39,209 bases of DNA from Candidatus Poribacteria bacterium (lineage in GTDB: Bacteria > Poribacteria > WGA-4E > WGA-3G), in contig JAJDTM010000040.1 in assembly GCA_022827185.1 (NCBI GenBank), forward strand, positions 1-39,209. The letters run 5' to 3'. How positions within the stretch are numbered: the first letter of the stretch is position 1; every line of letters starts with the position of its first letter. The notes beneath the pieces are model-generated. The model saw only the letters and a list, made by a program, of their open reading frames with translations. It did no database searches and was not told where the DNA came from. Shown here piece after piece: positions 15,827-23,826 of the stretch. The position numbers and the translations under genes are program-made.

Positions 15827-17119
15827 ATGAAACGAGCAGTGTATGCAAGTCTTATCTGTTTATTCGCCATAGTGTTCTTTGCAACTGTTAGTATGGCGCA
15901 GGTAGAAGAGATGGCGATCGGGAATACATTCGGCGTTGGGGCACGGACGATGGGAATGGGAGGTGCCTCACTCGCACTCGCTGATGATTTCACCGCGCTC
16001 TATTGGAACCCAGCGGGAATGGCACAGATTCAGAAGTTCGAGTTTTTTAGCAGCTTTTCACATAATAGGGCAAACGCGAATACCTATTTCACTGGCGATG
16101 AAACAACCGGAACCAGTCGGTCACAGATGCGTCCGAATTCTATCGGATTTGTTTATCCGCTGATGGCGAAGCAGGGCGGCTTGGCGGTCGGTTTCGGCTA
16201 CAATCGGCTACAAAATTTCGATTACCAGACCGCGATTCAAGGGATTGACTCGGGTTCCGGGACCGATTTCAGTGGATTTGCTGTCGATGAAATGAATATA
16301 AACAGAGGCGGCATTGGGATTTGGAGTTTCGGTGCGAGTGTATACGTCACAAAACGGGTGCTGGTCGGCGGTTCGTTGGATTTCTGGCAGGGGAATAGCC
16401 TGCATGAATTGGATACGGAAGCAACTGACATCCTAAATGTGGATAATCAGTGGTCGCGTTTCAGATACGACGACGAGATTGACCGAGAGTACTCAGGCGT
16501 AGGCGGTAGGATCGGACTTCTCGCGCATCTGACAGATACTATCAATCTTGGATTGACACTGGTCGCACCTGTTGAGTTAGGCGTTGATGAAGTCTGGTAT
16601 GAATCAACTATAGATGTTTATGATGATGGGGAAGAGTTGTCAGACTCCGCAAGTGGAAATCAGGCGTTTGACATTGAGAGACCGTTTGAGGTTGGCGCGG
16701 GCATCGCAGTGAAGTTATTAAACAAGCGGTTAATTTTGGCGGGTGATGTCCAACTTACGGATTGGACCCAGGCGCGCTATGATCCAGCACCAGCGGACGA
16801 TATTCCGAAGAATAATTTTGAAGAGTACTATGCAATGACACCTCAGGTACGGATCGGTGCGGAATATCGGATACCTGTTATTGATACACATGTCCGTTTG
16901 GGTTACTTTCTCGATTCGATTCCATTCACCTATGTCCTTGATGATGCGAGTGCTGTGGACGTACGTAACTTCTTAACAGCAGGTGTAGGAAAGATCTTTG
17001 AAGATTCACTAAAGCTGGATGTGGCGTATATGCTCGGCGCATGGCAGCAGCACATAGATGAGTTGACGATAGAACGGCTTTCGCATCGGGTATTTGTTTC
17101 TGCTGCGTATCGGTTTTAA
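15827..17119 (+). CDS. Outer-membrane beta-barrel protein, FadL/OmpP1/PorV-like
   Basis: The signal peptide (residues 1-24, ending SMA before QVEEMA) is followed by GVGARTMGMGGASLALADDFTALYWNPAGMA. This is the hallmark N-terminal segment of the FadL/OmpP1 and PorV/UPF0164 outer-membrane families. The rest shows alternating strands with aromatic girdles and ends RVFVSAAYRF, with the terminal Phe used by the BAM insertion machinery. The length (430) fits a 14-stranded barrel. The likely role is uptake of hydrophobic compounds or a scaffold for surface proteins. The lipoprotein gene just upstream may be its partner. It implies a diderm envelope. Confidence 0.88.
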   Translation: MKRAVYASLICLFAIVFFATVSMAQVEEMAIGNTFGVGARTMGMGGASLALADDFTALYWNPAGMAQIQKFEFFSSFSHNRANANTYFTGDETTGTSRSQMRPNSIGFVYPLMAKQGGLAVGFGYNRLQNFDYQTAIQGIDSGSGTDFSGFAVDEMNINRGGIGIWSFGASVYVTKRVLVGGSLDFWQGNSLHELDTEATDILNVDNQWSRFRYDDEIDREYSGVGGRIGLLAHLTDTINLGLTLVAPVELGVDEVWYESTIDVYDDGEELSDSASGNQAFDIERPFEVGAGIAVKLLNKRLILAGDVQLTDWTQARYDPAPADDIPKNNFEEYYAMTPQVRIGAEYRIPVIDTHVRLGYFLDSIPFTYVLDDASAVDVRNFLTAGVGKIFEDSLKLDVAYMLGAWQQHIDELTIERLSHRVFVSAAYRF

Positions 17120-17152
17120 TTGGTTATCGGTTATCAGTTTTCGGTTAAACAG

Positions 17153-17187
17153 ACACGGGCGGAGTTATCCACTCCGCCCGTGTATTT
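17153..17187. terminator. Terminator between the convergent OMP gene and rplQ
   Basis: A perfect 13-bp stem, ACACGGGCGGAGT with ACTCCGCCCGTGT, closes a five-base loop (TATCC). ATTTTATTT follows on the plus side. It probably stops both the OMP transcript and the ribosomal operon. Confidence 0.8.
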
Positions 17188-17211
17188 TATTTCGCGTGCT
17201 AATGAACATTG

Positions 17212-17616
17212 TCAAACAAGTTGGATGTAGCCCATCTGTGTCCCGTCGCCTTTTCGGAGTTCGCCTCTGATGATACGGGTGTATCCACCGTTCCGATCTT
17301 GATAGCGGGGTCCGAGGTCATCAAAGAGTTTGCGTAGGACAGCGTGCTTGTCAAGCGTGCTTGCTTCTTCACCTCTTCGGGGTTTGTGATGTAGGTCGGC
17401 TCCATAGAGCATTTTCGCTGCTTGTCGGCGTGCGTTAAGATCTCCGCGTTTGGCGAGGGTAATCAACTTCTCAGCCACTCGCCGGAGTTCTTTGCACTTC
17501 GGCAGCGTTGTCCGAATTTGTTCGTGTTCAAATAGCGCGGTGGCTTGGTTGCGAAAGAGGGCCTTTCGATGGCTTGAAGTTCGTCCCAATTTCCGTCCGC
17601 GTTTCCTATGACGCAT
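17212..17616 (-). CDS. rplQ: 50S ribosomal protein L17
   Basis: Last gene of the alpha operon (134 residues). The N terminus MRHRKRGRKLGRTSSHRKAL is the L17 signature, followed by the LFEHEQIRTTLPKCKELR region. L17 binds several 23S rRNA domains near the tunnel exit. The gene lies 33 bases after rpoA and is followed by the terminator at 17153-17187. Confidence 0.97.
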   Translation of the reverse strand: MRHRKRGRKLGRTSSHRKALFRNQATALFEHEQIRTTLPKCKELRRVAEKLITLAKRGDLNARRQAAKMLYGADLHHKPRRGEEASTLDKHAVLRKLFDDLGPRYQDRNGGYTRIIRGELRKGDGTQMGYIQLV

Positions 17617-17649
17617 CGTCTTCCTCCATGTGTGCGTTATCGTGAAGAA

Positions 17650-18669
17650 CTATATGGGCGGTTGCAGGGGTGCGCCCGTTGCATTTTCCTCATCGATGTC
17701 CGCGTCGTCGACATCGTCCGGGTCCATTCCAAGATGGAGCCCCATGTTGGCGAGTTGTTCTTTAATCTCGTTTAGCGAAGTCCGCCCGAAATTCTTGTAT
17801 TCCAACATGTCCTTCTCTTCTTTTGCGACGAGTTCTCGTATGGTTTTAATGTTTGCGGTTTCGAGACAATTACTGGCTCGTACTGAGAGTTCGAGTTCGG
17901 AGACCGGTTTTGCGAGGTAGCGGTTTCTCCGAAGTTTTGCTTCATCGATCTCAGGTTCCGGTTCAACGTAGCTTTCATCGAATTCTGTAAACAGTTTGAT
18001 CTGTTGTAGCAAAATATCCGCCGCGCGTGTGACGGCATCCTTTGCTGTAATAGTTGCATCTGTCCAGACTTCGAGATTCAGTTTATCAAAATTAGTCATA
18101 TCACCGACGCGGGTTTCCTCTACCCAGAAGTTAACTTTTTTAACGGGTGAGAATTTAGCGTCAACTGGAATTAACCCGATGTCGTGTCCTTGGGGTCTGT
18201 GCTCTTCGGCAAGCGAGTAGCCTCTTCCTGTTTGTGCGTGGATTTCTATATTTACCCCTTCGCATTCGTCGAGTGTTGCGATATGTTGGTCAGGATTTAT
18301 AATCTCAACGAGTGCATTCGGGCGAATATCAGCGGCAGTGACTTGACAGGATCCATCTGCTTCCAATGTTAGCCGTATCGGATCATCTGTTGAGATGTTG
18401 AGTCGGATCTCCTTGAGATTGAGAATGATCTGTACGACATCTTCGAGTACGCCAGGAATGGTAGCATATTCGTGTTTTACCTGCTCAATTTGAACTGCCG
18501 TAATCGCTGCGCCTTTAATTGAGGAGAGGAGGACCCGGCGTAGCGAATTACCGAGGGTTGTTCCAAATCCGCGCTCGAAAGGTTCAGCGGTATATTTTGC
18601 ATAATCGGGCCGTAAGGATTCTGTGTCAGTTTTCAACCGATCGGGCATTTCTAGCTCGGACCTTATCAT
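17650..18669 (-). CDS. rpoA: RNA polymerase subunit alpha
   Basis: The 339-residue alpha subunit has the N-terminal dimerisation domain (residues 1 to about 235, with FERGFGTTLGNSLRRVLLSS). The C-terminal domain (about 255-325, ELSVRASNCLETANIKTIREL... NFGRTSLNEIKEQLANMGLHLGM) binds UP elements and activators. An acidic tail follows. GGAGG precedes the start. Unusually, 357 bases of repeat-containing DNA separate it from rpsD, so a dedicated promoter or read-through is needed. Confidence 0.97.
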   Translation of the reverse strand: MIRSELEMPDRLKTDTESLRPDYAKYTAEPFERGFGTTLGNSLRRVLLSSIKGAAITAVQIEQVKHEYATIPGVLEDVVQIILNLKEIRLNISTDDPIRLTLEADGSCQVTAADIRPNALVEIINPDQHIATLDECEGVNIEIHAQTGRGYSLAEEHRPQGHDIGLIPVDAKFSPVKKVNFWVEETRVGDMTNFDKLNLEVWTDATITAKDAVTRAADILLQQIKLFTEFDESYVEPEPEIDEAKLRRNRYLAKPVSELELSVRASNCLETANIKTIRELVAKEEKDMLEYKNFGRTSLNEIKEQLANMGLHLGMDPDDVDDADIDEENATGAPLQPPI

Positions 18670-19026
18670 CGATTCCTCCTATAAGATTAAACTAAGTCAG
18701 GACTTACGCATTTTCCTATAATAACCTATGTATTACGCACTGCTGGCGGGGTTTCAAACCCTGCAGAAATACTTTCTTCGCATTGGATTTTAGCGTTTGC
18801 AAAAACCCAGCAAGGGGGCTGTGTAAGTCCTATAAGTGTTAAAACACACGAACTGAGTGGCACTGCGCTGTTGCACTGCATATCCGCCTCTCAATTCTGT
18901 GTTAATGTGATATTTTGGACATCCCGTGATTTCCGTTTCGGAAATGGGTTTCCACGAGCCTCTTAATGTAGGTGTGTTATGCTATCACCTGCATGTTCAT
19001 GAGAGACTCGGGATATGAAGATGTAC
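18670..19026 (-). other. Repeat-bearing spacer between rpsD and rpoA
   Basis: No gene lies in this 357-base gap. It holds the inverted-repeat element at 18699-18831 and a perfect small hairpin, ATTTCCG/CGGAAAT, near 18927. A large imperfect hairpin around AGGTG...CACCT lies near 18970-18995. These follow rpsD directly in the transcript and may affect translation or mRNA processing. Confidence 0.55.
18699..18831. mobile_element. MITE-like element with 12-bp terminal inverted repeats
   Basis: AGGACTTACGCA (18699-18710) is inverted as TGTGTAAGTCCT (18820-18831), 11 of 12 matching, enclosing 109 bases without a coding frame. Its interior contains the GGCGGGGTTTCAAACCC core also found at 1500. 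A degenerate relative may lie at 29521-29609. No clear target duplication is visible. Confidence 0.55.
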
Positions 19027-19659
19027 CTATCGGGAGTAAAGTTCAATGATGAGTTGCGTTTCAAGGTCCACGGCAATCTGCTCTACTACAGGTGCCCCTT
19101 GAACGCGTCCTTCCACTTTGTCTGCATCGATTTCCAGCCATTCAGGCGCGCCACGTTGTTGTGAGTATTCTAATGCTTCCTGAATAGTGGCAAGATTGCG
19201 GCTCCGTTCACGTGGTGTGATGACATCACCGATTTGCACGATATAAGAAGGGATGTTAACCCGCTTGCCGTTGACCGTGAAGTGATTGTGCTTCACAAGT
19301 TGGCGTGCTTGGTTTCGAGAAGTTGCGAAACCGAGGCGATAAACGACGTTATCTAAGCGGCGTTCAAGGAAACTAATTAAGTTCTCACCAGCGATACCTG
19401 TTTGTCGTGCAGCTTTGAAATAGTAGTTCCGAAATTGTTTTTCAAAAACACCGTAGGTGCGTTTAACTTTCTGTTTGGCGCGCAATTGCCGCCGGAAGTT
19501 GTCACGACCTCGGCGAGGCGGTGTCTGCCCATGTTCTCCGGGTGGATAACTCCGGCGTTCAAAGGAACATTTAGGTCCATTGCAGCGCCGCCCTTTCAAA
19601 AAAAGTTTTTCACCTTCCCGTCGGCATAATTTACAAACTGAGTCTAAATATCTGCTCAT
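19027..19659 (-). CDS. rpsD: 30S ribosomal protein S4, zinc-binding form
   Basis: The 210-residue S4 begins MSRYLDSVCKLCRREG. Cysteines 9, 12, 26 and 31 match the C+ zinc-binding form. The S4 RNA-binding domain is seen in SFLERRLDNVVYRLGFATSR and ARQLVKHNHFTVNGKRVNIPS. S4 nucleates 16S assembly and in many bacteria represses the alpha operon. The gene follows rpsK by 18 bases. Confidence 0.97.
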   Translation of the reverse strand: MSRYLDSVCKLCRREGEKLFLKGRRCNGPKCSFERRSYPPGEHGQTPPRRGRDNFRRQLRAKQKVKRTYGVFEKQFRNYYFKAARQTGIAGENLISFLERRLDNVVYRLGFATSRNQARQLVKHNHFTVNGKRVNIPSYIVQIGDVITPRERSRNLATIQEALEYSQQRGAPEWLEIDADKVEGRVQGAPVVEQIAVDLETQLIIELYSR

Positions 19660-19677
19660 TCGTTTTCCTCAAATTCC

Positions 19678-20049
19678 TTAAACCCGTCGTCTCTTAGGGG
19701 GACGACATCCATTGTGAGGGATAGGAGTCACGTCTTTCATCAAACTAATTTCAAGCCCGGCTGCAGCGAGTGCCCGTATAGAAGACTCTCGTCCGGATCC
19801 GGGTCCCTTGACTCTAACCTCTACGCGTTTCATACCGTGATCCATTGCTCTGCGGGCACATGCTTCCGCAGTTTGCTGGGCAGCGAACGGGGTTGACTTT
19901 CGTGAACCGGTGAAAGTCATTCCAGCATTCGCCCAAGCAACGGTGTTTCCGCTTAAATCTGTGATCGTAATAATTGTATTATTGAAGGTAGCTTGGATAT
20001 GTGCTATCCCTTCGGGGACGTTCTTGCGTTCTCTTCTTCTTCCACGCAA
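19678..20049 (-). CDS. rpsK: 30S ribosomal protein S11
   Basis: The 123-residue S11 carries GIAHIQATFNNTIITITD and ends TPIPHNGCRPPKRRRV, the family hallmark. It forms part of the small-subunit platform near the mRNA exit. I start at a TTG (20047-20049) with AAGGAG seven bases upstream. A 141-base spacer with heptamer repeats separates it from rpsM. Confidence 0.97.
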   Translation of the reverse strand: MRGRRRERKNVPEGIAHIQATFNNTIITITDLSGNTVAWANAGMTFTGSRKSTPFAAQQTAEACARRAMDHGMKRVEVRVKGPGSGRESSIRALAAAGLEISLMKDVTPIPHNGCRPPKRRRV

Positions 20050-20077
20050 AACGATTCTCCTTTTTTATTAGTAGAAC

Positions 20078-20183
20078 AGTTATAAGTTATAAGTTATAAG
20101 TTAAGAGGCATGTTGTGGCAGGTACAACAAAAGCAACTACCACAAAGGGTTAACTGACAACTGATAACTGACAACTGACAACT
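20078..20183. repeat. Heptamer-repeat inverted cassette, rpsM-rpsK spacer
   Basis: The left arm has three tandem AGTTATA heptamers (20078-20104). The right arm has ACTGACA-type heptamers (20150-20183) beginning TTAACTG. The arms are partly inverted relative to each other, and a nested TTGTGG/CCACAA pair lies inside. Similar cassettes occur at five other ribosomal-operon sites. Confidence 0.6.
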
Positions 20184-20190
20184 TTTAACA

Positions 20191-20583
20191 TTAGCCGCCC
20201 TTGCGTGCTGCCTCTTTGGCTTTTCTACCGACAGAGATAGTTCTTGCTTTCCCCTTACGGGTGCGAGCATTCGTATTTGTGCGCTGACCACGGACAGGTA
20301 ACTGCCGCCGATGTCGTAAACCACGGTAGCTGTTGATATCCATCAATCGTTTAATGTTCTGATCAACCTCGCGTCGCAAATCCCCTTCAATCTTGTAGTT
20401 TTGAATCTGGTCCCGGAGTTGGCTAATCTCGTTTTCAGCGAGACTGTCAACTTTTTTCCCTGGATCAATGTTAAGATCGGTGACAATTTGCGATGCAGTG
20501 TAACGGCCGATACCGTAAATTGCTGTCAGTGCAATGTCTATCCGTTTATTTCGGGGTAAATCGACCCCAGCGATCCTTGCCAT
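20191..20583 (-). CDS. rpsM: 30S ribosomal protein S13
   Basis: The 130-residue S13 begins MARIAGVDLPRNKRIDIALT and has the helix-hairpin-helix YGIGRYTASQIV. Its tail RGLRHRRQLPVRGQRTNTNARTR contacts P-site tRNA and the subunit interface. It follows rpmJ after a repeat-containing spacer of 147 bases. Confidence 0.97.
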   Translation of the reverse strand: MARIAGVDLPRNKRIDIALTAIYGIGRYTASQIVTDLNIDPGKKVDSLAENEISQLRDQIQNYKIEGDLRREVDQNIKRLMDINSYRGLRHRRQLPVRGQRTNTNARTRKGKARTISVGRKAKEAARKGG

Positions 20584-20599
20584 GGATTTCTCCTTTTTA

Positions 20600-20723
20600 A
20601 TAGTTATCAGTTAAAAGGTTTGCGAAATGCTAACGTTTTTTGGTAACTGTTATAACCGGTTTAGGTAAGGATGGTCACCAGAAACTTGGAACTCTCAGAA
20701 GTTAACTGATGCCTAACAACTAT
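20600..20723. repeat. Inverted-repeat cassette, rpmJ-rpsM spacer
   Basis: ATAGTTATCAGTTAA (20600-20614) is inverted as TTAACTGAT (20702-20710) and AACTAT (20718-20723), enclosing about 90 bases without a gene. The arm sequences belong to the same TATCAGTTA-type family as the other spacer cassettes. Confidence 0.58.
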
Positions 20724-20730
20724 AAAAGGG

Positions 20731-20847
20731 TTAGCCCTGTCGCTGCTTGTGCTTCGGATTTGAAGGACAAATAACTCGGATAACTCCTTTTCGCTTAATA
20801 ATTTTACACTGGTTACACATCTTTTTAACAGAAGGTCTAACTTTCAT
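20731..20847 (-). CDS. rpmJ: 50S ribosomal protein L36
   Basis: This 38-residue protein starts MKVRPSVKKMCNQCKIIKRK. C11, C14, C27 and H33 form the zinc site of the C+ L36 type, and the ending NPKHKQRQG is typical. It lies 24 bases after secY. infA, map and adk, which often sit between these genes, are absent. Confidence 0.96.
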   Translation of the reverse strand: MKVRPSVKKMCNQCKIIKRKGVIRVICPSNPKHKQRQG

Positions 20848-20871
20848 AATAACCTCTTTCAGGTGAAGCAC

Positions 20872-22206
20872 TTAACGTCGTCTGCCCTTGAGTTTTCGAT
20901 CTTTTAGGAATCCTTCATAATGACGGACGGTCAAATAAGATTCGATTTGCGACATTGTATCGAGTACGACACCGACAACAATCAAGATAGAGGCACCATC
21001 CACCATGGTTGCTCCGATATTGAGACGTTCTGTGATAATAATCGGAATCACGGCAATAGCGGCAAGAAAAACCGCGCCCGGCAGCGTGATCCGCGTAAGC
21101 GTTGTATTGATGTAATCCGCTGTCTGTTTTCCAGCACGAATGCCGGGGATAAAACCGCCATATTTCTGCAAGTCCTCAGCCATTTGAACGGGGTTGATTT
21201 GCACGGCTGTGTAAAAATACGTAAAGCCGACGATTAACAACGCATAGAATGTCAGCCACAAGGGTGTCCCCGTCTCAATCAGTGCTTGTGCGCCTGCTAC
21301 CCATCCCCAGTCGCGTGGCATAAAACTAAGTGCTGTCGTTGGAAACTGAATAAGTGTAATTGCGAAGATGATTGGAATCATGCCTGCAGCGTTAACTCTA
21401 AGGGGCAGATGCGTCGATTGCCCGCCAATTACTCTACGTCCGCGAATCTGCCTGCCGTATTGGACTGGAATCTTCCGGACAGACAGCGTAATAAAGACGG
21501 TTCCCGCAACGGCTACAATAATGAGTCCAACCAGTATCGAGAGGTGTAAAATCCCGAATTCTGGTCTTGTCAATAAATTGTTGAAAACGGTAGTAACACC
21601 ACCGGGTAAGCCAGCAATAATCCCGACGGTAATAATGAGCGAGATGCCTTGCCCAATACCGCGCTCCGTGATCTGTTCACCGAGCCACATGACAAAGGAT
21701 GTGCCCGCTGTGAGCGTCAAGACTACGAGAAAATGCCACCATAAATCCGGGTTTCTGACAATCTCACCTGCTTGTCCAGTAATGTTTTCTGGATTCCGCA
21801 AGACGATACTGATTGTTATGCCTTGGATGATACTGAGGATAACAGTTCCGTATCGTGTGTACTGCGTCATTTTCTTTCTGCCATCAGGTTCTCTGGAGAG
21901 TTTTTCCAAAGAAGGGACGATGACCCCGAGAAGCTGCATAATGATTGAGGCACTAATATACGGTTGTATACCGAGTGCGAAAATCGTCATTTGACTAAAG
22001 GCGCCCCCGGAGAACAGATCAATGAACCCAACGACATTACCCGCACGCTCCATGAGTTGTTGAAAAAATGCCTCAAGTGCCGCGTCGTCAACCCCTGGGA
22101 GTGTGATGTGGGCACCAAGGCGGTAAACAATCAAGAGCAACCCTGTAAAAATGAGACGTTTCCGCAGTTCAGGAATTTTAAAAGCGTTTTGAAATGCCTT
22201 AATCAC
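20872..22206 (-). CDS. secY: Protein translocase subunit SecY
   Basis: SecY is the channel-forming subunit of the SecYEG translocon and would export the many signal-peptide proteins in this window. The 444-residue protein has ten membrane helices. Family landmarks are RLGAHITLPGVD near the first helix, ALGIQPYISASIIMQLL, GIGQGISLII, the cytosolic loop AGMIPIIFA, and PVQMAEDLQKYGGFIPGIRAGKQTADYI. The start is a GTG with AGGAGG upstream. Confidence 0.97.
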   Translation of the reverse strand: MIKAFQNAFKIPELRKRLIFTGLLLIVYRLGAHITLPGVDDAALEAFFQQLMERAGNVVGFIDLFSGGAFSQMTIFALGIQPYISASIIMQLLGVIVPSLEKLSREPDGRKKMTQYTRYGTVILSIIQGITISIVLRNPENITGQAGEIVRNPDLWWHFLVVLTLTAGTSFVMWLGEQITERGIGQGISLIITVGIIAGLPGGVTTVFNNLLTRPEFGILHLSILVGLIIVAVAGTVFITLSVRKIPVQYGRQIRGRRVIGGQSTHLPLRVNAAGMIPIIFAITLIQFPTTALSFMPRDWGWVAGAQALIETGTPLWLTFYALLIVGFTYFYTAVQINPVQMAEDLQKYGGFIPGIRAGKQTADYINTTLTRITLPGAVFLAAIAVIPIIITERLNIGATMVDGASILIVVGVVLDTMSQIESYLTVRHYEGFLKDRKLKGRRR

Positions 22207-22236
22207 TTATTTTATTTCCTCCTCGCCTGCGAACTC

Positions 22237-22713
22237 TCAAGCAGCGTTGTCAGCATTTGCGTGTCGTCCGAGTACCTCGGCTGTGCCGCCTTTGGATTCA
22301 ATTTTCTCGATCGCTGATTTCGAGAATCGGTGCGCTTGGACTTTCAACTGTTTTTCGAGTTCACCGTCACCGAGTATCTTTATCAGTGCGTTTCTGCGTT
22401 TAATTAAGCCTGCTTCGCGAAGGGATTCTGGACTTACGACTGCCGCGTCGTCGAAAAGATTGAGGGTTTCGACGTTGATAACATCATACTCAAGCCGCTT
22501 GTGTGCGGTTCGCCGGGGTCCCCGCTTCGGCAAGCGTCGCACGAGCGGCATCTGTCCACCTTCAAACCATGCCGGTATCGAACCACCGGATCGGGATTTT
22601 TGTCCCTTATGTCCGCGTCCGCAGGTTTTGCCCCACCCGGAGGCGTTCCCTCTACCGACTCGTTTTCTGGAGCGTCTCGCGCCAGTGGCGGGTTTAAGTT
22701 CATTCAATTTCAT
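22237..22713 (-). CDS. rplO: 50S ribosomal protein L15
   Basis: The 158-residue L15 starts MKLNELKPATGARRSRKRVGRG, followed by the Gly/Arg-rich GHKGQKSRSGG and GGQMPLVRRLPKRGPRR typical of the family. It interacts with 23S rRNA late in assembly. Only 75 bases separate it from rpsE, so there is no room for rpmD (L30), which normally sits here. Confidence 0.97.
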   Translation of the reverse strand: MKLNELKPATGARRSRKRVGRGNASGWGKTCGRGHKGQKSRSGGSIPAWFEGGQMPLVRRLPKRGPRRTAHKRLEYDVINVETLNLFDDAAVVSPESLREAGLIKRRNALIKILGDGELEKQLKVQAHRFSKSAIEKIESKGGTAEVLGRHANADNAA

Positions 22714-22788
22714 CAGAGTTTACTCCGTTCCTTAACCATTTATAGCAAAGCATTGATGTAAGCCGACAACCATTCTGAAGTGCGTCAG

Positions 22789-23301
22789 TTAGCGTTTCTT
22801 GAGCAGCTCTTCGACGGACAGGTCTCGCAACCGTGCGACTTCGTTGACGTCCTTGAGACTTTTCAATCCCAGCATCGTGGCTTCAGCGATATTTTTCACG
22901 TTCCGAGAAGAAAGGCATTTTGTCAGTGCGTCTCGGACACCTGCAAATTCAAGAATAGCGCGTGTTGCGTGTCCAGCGATGATACCTGTTCCGGGACTTG
23001 CCGGTTTCAGCAAAACTTTAGCAGATTTGAATTCACAGGTAATTTCATGCGGGAGCGTGCCGTTAACGATTGGCACCCGAATTAGATTTTTTCGTGCATC
23101 GGCGAAACTTTTACGGAGCGCGCCAGCGACTTCACTTGCGCTGCCAAAGCCGATGCCAACAATACCGTCGCGATTGCCAACAACCGTGAGCGAGTTAAAA
23201 CTCGGGGTGCGCCGTCCCTTACCGACTCGCATGACGCGGTTGATTGTAATCATGCGTTCCTCAAATTCAAATTCGTCGGGGTTAATTCTATCTTTCAGCA
23301 A
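22789..23301 (-). CDS. rpsE: 30S ribosomal protein S5
   Basis: The 170-residue S5 has the double-stranded-RNA-binding fold (ERMITINRVMRVGKGRRTPSF) and the C-terminal domain (VPIVNGTLPHEI, ASPGTGIIAGHATRAILEFAGV). S5 supports decoding accuracy with S4 and S12. A structured spacer at 23315-23360 separates it from rplR. Confidence 0.97.
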   Translation of the reverse strand: MLKDRINPDEFEFEERMITINRVMRVGKGRRTPSFNSLTVVGNRDGIVGIGFGSASEVAGALRKSFADARKNLIRVPIVNGTLPHEITCEFKSAKVLLKPASPGTGIIAGHATRAILEFAGVRDALTKCLSSRNVKNIAEATMLGLKSLKDVNEVARLRDLSVEELLKKR

Positions 23302-23314
23302 AAAAATCTCCTAT

Positions 23315-23360
23315 CCGGTGTGAGTCCTGTTTACCGTATATGTACGGTGACAGGAACCGG
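23315..23360. other. Strong hairpin in the rplR-rpsE spacer
   Basis: CCGG, CCTGT and ACCGTA (23315-23338) pair with TACGGT, ACAGG and CCGG (23343-23360) around the loop TATG. No T-run follows, so it is not a terminator. In the mRNA it lies just upstream of the S5 ribosome site and could modulate its translation. Confidence 0.55.
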
Positions 23361-23372
23361 TTTTCGGGGCAT

Positions 23373-23741
23373 TTAGAACTTCAGTCCCTCCGCCCTCGCT
23401 GCTTCTGCGAGGGCTTTTATACGCCCGTGGTAGAGATGCCCGCCCCGGTCAAAGACTACTACCTCAATTTCTTGCTGCTTGGCTTTCTGTGCCAGAAGTG
23501 CGCCAACGCTCTCTGCTGCCGTTACATTTCCACCGCTTTCAAGGGTCCCTTTGAGTTCAGGTGACAGCGTAGAGGCTTCGGCGACCGTCACGCCAAGTTC
23601 ATCATTAATGAGTTGCGCATAGATGTGTTTTAGACTTCTGAAAACAGCGAGTCTGGGTCTATCAGTGGTCCCGCTAATTTTTTGACGGACACGTTTCCGG
23701 CGCCGTAGATGGCCCATTCGTTTCTTTTTTATAAGTGCCAA
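23373..23741 (-). CDS. rplR: 50S ribosomal protein L18
   Basis: The 122-residue L18 contains RPRLAVFRSLKHIYAQLIND and ends VVFDRGGHLYHGRIKALAEAARAEGLKF, both diagnostic. With L5 it binds 5S rRNA in the central protuberance. GGAG precedes the ATG; rplF is 85 bases upstream. Confidence 0.97.
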   Translation of the reverse strand: MALIKKKRMGHLRRRKRVRQKISGTTDRPRLAVFRSLKHIYAQLINDELGVTVAEASTLSPELKGTLESGGNVTAAESVGALLAQKAKQQEIEVVVFDRGGHLYHGRIKALAEAARAEGLKF

Positions 23742-23826
23742 GGGGTCTCCTTATTATACAATAGACGCGCTTCGTATTTCATAAGGCTTTCAAATTTCGC
23801 CTTATTGCGCGCAAGATATAACAGCA

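Noticed and set aside
22247..22735. Long plus-strand open frame opposite rplO, and similar frames opposite other ribosomal genes
   Set aside because: They are antisense shadows of highly conserved ribosomal genes without ribosome sites or family features.
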